From BPGX01 sp037447455 (GTDB lineage Bacteria; Bacteroidota; Bacteroidia; B-17B0; Aurantibacillaceae), in assembly GCA_037447455.1 (NCBI GenBank), contig JBBIGQ010000012.1, positions 1 to 64,000 on the forward strand: a stretch of 64,000 bases of DNA, given 5' to 3'. The notes below the pieces were generated by a model. It was not told where the DNA came from, did not search any database, and worked only from the letters and a program-made list of their open reading frames with translations. This document shows, one piece after another, positions 62,209 through 64,000 of this stretch; within the stretch, counting starts at the first letter, position 1; each line of letters begins with the position of its first letter. The position numbers and the translations under genes are program-made.

Positions 62209-63453
62209 ATGAAAAAAACAATTTTTATCATTATTGGGTTAATGAATGGAATAAATAATTTCATTCAGGGACAGGTAGTAATTGACACTGTAAGCATTGG
62301 TGCTGGATATGTTAATGAAAAATGGTATAGCTTGCAAAATGATGAACAGGGAAGTAGTCCAAAAAATGCATGGGACATTGCTTTTGAAACATCAGGAATG
62401 GGCTCATCTATTCACATCAATTCTGTTATTGGGAATAAATTGTGGGTATATCCAAACGGCGATACAAGTGTATGGAATTCAATTGACACCAGCGGTATAA
62501 ATTCGTGGACAGCAAGGTATAATTCTGACACCAGTTGGTCAGTAGGTGCTTTTAATGTGGGGGCAACTTCTAATCCTTATGACTTAGGTTGGGGGATTTA
62601 TAATCCCATTACTCATGAAGTTATAGGAGATTCGTTGTTCATTATCAAATTATCCAGTAATCAATATAAGAAACTATGGATAAAGAAATTAGCCAGCGGT
62701 GTTTATACATTTCAGTATGCAGATTTGAATGGGAATAATCAGCAGATTATTAATGTCAATAAATCAATGTACAATACAAAAACTCTGGTGTATTATTCTA
62801 TTCAGAATAATTCAATACTTAATCCGGAGCCTATTTCATCTAACTGGGATTTAGTATTTAAGCAGTATACAGCATTTATTCCTTCGCCCTATAATGTAGC
62901 AGGCATCTTACAAAACAAAGGTGTAACTGCCATCAAAGTTTATCCGATAGACACATCGTACAATCAGTGGTACAATTATCCGTGGCAAACATCTATAAAT
63001 ACCATCGGATATAACTGGAAAAATTACACCGGTAGTTGGCAGATTGAAGATTCTCTGGTTTATTTTGTAAAAAGCAAACAAGGCGATGTATGGAAATTAA
63101 TATTCACGGGTTTTGGTGGATCTGCAAACGGAAATTTTATTTTCTCAAAACAAAAAATAAGCCCCACCCCCGTTCCATCTTATTCTTCATCTTCGGTAGA
63201 AATAATTTTATATCCTGTTCCGACTAAAAACCTTCTGAATGTTTTACTTAACAACCCTAGTACTAATAACATTCGGGCAATAGTTGAAATCATGGACATA
63301 AATGGGAAAATCTTAATGCCGGAAAATTGGGCGAATATTTCTTCTTTTGATCATAAAACAATCAATGTAAGCGAATTGCCTGCAGGAGTATATTTTATCT
63401 CTATTACAAGTAATGACTTTAAATACATTCAAAAATTTATCAAACAAAACTAA
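62209..63453 (+). CDS. HmuY-like secreted protein with T9SS sorting domain
   Basis: A 414-residue exported protein. A signal peptide (to about residue 23) is followed by two related HmuY-like beta halves. WDIAFET and SIHINSVIGNKLWVY lie in the first; NWDLVFKQYTAF and QGDVWKLIFTGFGGSANGNFIF in the second. HmuY of Porphyromonas binds heme at the cell surface, though I cannot point to the heme-ligating residues here. Residues 335-414 are a type IX sorting domain (ILYPVPTKNLLNVLL, ending YIQKFIKQN). I start at the ATG at 62209; upstream in-frame codons overlap the promoter. The chelatase-like gene follows 6 bases downstream. Confidence 0.75.
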   Translation: MKKTIFIIIGLMNGINNFIQGQVVIDTVSIGAGYVNEKWYSLQNDEQGSSPKNAWDIAFETSGMGSSIHINSVIGNKLWVYPNGDTSVWNSIDTSGINSWTARYNSDTSWSVGAFNVGATSNPYDLGWGIYNPITHEVIGDSLFIIKLSSNQYKKLWIKKLASGVYTFQYADLNGNNQQIINVNKSMYNTKTLVYYSIQNNSILNPEPISSNWDLVFKQYTAFIPSPYNVAGILQNKGVTAIKVYPIDTSYNQWYNYPWQTSINTIGYNWKNYTGSWQIEDSLVYFVKSKQGDVWKLIFTGFGGSANGNFIFSKQKISPTPVPSYSSSSVEIILYPVPTKNLLNVLLNNPSTNNIRAIVEIMDINGKILMPENWANISSFDHKTINVSELPAGVYFISITSNDFKYIQKFIKQN

Positions 63454-63459
63454 GCTATT

Positions 63460-64000
63460 ATGAGAACATTATCTGCTTTTGCTTTCCTTGCGCTAATATT
63501 TTTGGCATCTTGTGGTAACACTGATTCAAAAAAGATATTTGAGGATAATAACAATAATACTTCCAAAATAGGAATAGTACTTGTCAACCATGGATCAAGG
63601 TCTGAAACGTGGAGAAACGCTTTAGTTCAACTTGAAATGACCGTTCGGGATAGTATTTTGAAATGGCCTCATGTAGCCATGGTGCGAACCGCCTTTATGG
63701 AATATACAGAACCATCGATTGCCACTCGTCTCAAACAAATGGATAGTGCTGGCATTACAGATGTGATTATTGTTCCGGTTTTTCTTACGGTTTCACCGCA
63801 TACGTTTGAAGATATACCCACAATTGTTGGATTAAAAGAAGATCCTGAATCTATGGAAATGTTGAAAATTGAAAAAATAGAGAGATACAAACCCAAAGCA
63901 AATGTACACATCACGTCTTTATTGGATTTTACAGATATACTAAAGAAGAATGTTTTGAAACGAGCTAAAAAACTTTCCAATCCTCTTGAGAGAAATAAAG
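63460..64000 (+). CDS. CbiX-like chelatase-fold lipoprotein, C-terminus missing
   Basis: The first 180 codons of an open frame running off the right edge. A signal peptide with lipobox LASC (C18) makes it a lipoprotein outside the cytoplasm. The rest matches the CbiX/sirohydrochlorin chelatase superfamily: LVNHGSR with H44, AFMEYTEPSI with E81, and IIVPVFLTVSPHTFEDIP with H114, the metal-handling histidines of the fold. Cytoplasmic CbiX inserts cobalt into sirohydrochlorin; an exported form is unusual and resembles the periplasmic CbiK of Desulfovibrio in concept. Its position directly after a HmuY-like gene suggests a role with heme, other tetrapyrroles or metals. The start ATG gives a clean signal peptide. 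Confidence 0.75.
   Translation, partial: MRTLSAFAFLALIFLASCGNTDSKKIFEDNNNNTSKIGIVLVNHGSRSETWRNALVQLEMTVRDSILKWPHVAMVRTAFMEYTEPSIATRLKQMDSAGITDVIIVPVFLTVSPHTFEDIPTIVGLKEDPESMEMLKIEKIERYKPKANVHITSLLDFTDILKKNVLKRAKKLSNPLERNK

Overview
The window is chromosomal DNA from an AT-rich member of the Bacteroidota. The evidence is a GldC gliding protein, two proteins ending in type IX secretion (T9SS) sorting domains, DUF5723/PorP-like outer-membrane proteins, DUF1599 and DUF3127 proteins, a futalosine-pathway MqnA, and at least fifteen promoters of the Bacteroidota form (TAnnTTTG -7 box, most lying 7-25 bases before a start codon). I cannot name a genus. I saw no rRNA, tRNA, CRISPR array, phage or insertion sequence.

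Layout. 1-6755 (minus strand): a partial TPR protein, a DUF1599 protein, rimO, then a tight run of VOC protein, mqnA, nucleoside phosphorylase-like protein, spore-photoproduct-lyase-like radical SAM protein and a short-chain dehydrogenase. 7144-10666: a small unknown gene, a transaldolase-family aldolase, a flavin reductase, a DUF3127 protein with an SSB-like tail and a beta-propeller glycosidase-like protein. 11165-19392: nadA, a MORN-type repeat protein, a PAS/HisKA_2 sensor kinase, an M23 peptidase and ftcD. 19405-31583: PcrA/UvrD helicase, TlpA-like lipoprotein, M1 peptidase, gldC, patatin-like outer-membrane protein, YdeI/OmdA-like protein, tilS and two small genes. 31584-43635: an OmpA-family mosaic protein, universal stress protein, seven-heme cytochrome, mltG, histidine kinase, queG, FKBP, lptB and a ferredoxin reductase-like protein. 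43744-53721: an exosortase/PID-CTERM module followed by glyA, a HAD phosphatase, a Wzc-like polysaccharide tyrosine autokinase, DAHP synthase/chorismate mutase, AMP nucleosidase, meaB, a LolE-like permease and rbfA. 53844-64000: a cell-surface region with a coiled-coil protein, PagL-like lipid A deacylase, T9SS cargo, DUF5723 barrel, three lipoproteins, a HmuY-like T9SS cargo and a CbiX-like lipoprotein cut by the window edge.

The part most worth following is 43744-45040. A tiny secreted protein carries a PIDGG motif, a short membrane segment and a basic tail. It is followed, with a 53-base overlap, by a multi-spanning exosortase with the Cys/Arg/His triad, and then by a four-helix membrane partner. 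An exopolysaccharide tyrosine kinase lies about 2 kb downstream on the same strand, which fits the usual link between exosortases and extracellular polysaccharide. The second point is the right edge, where a HmuY-like secreted protein is paired with an extracytoplasmic chelatase-like lipoprotein, suggesting tetrapyrrole or metal handling at the cell surface.

Housekeeping functions (tRNA modification, NAD, menaquinone, folate, envelope assembly) are mixed with sensing and surface genes. Co-directional genes are packed with gaps of a few bases or with overlaps, and six convergent pairs have 16 bases or less between their stop codons.
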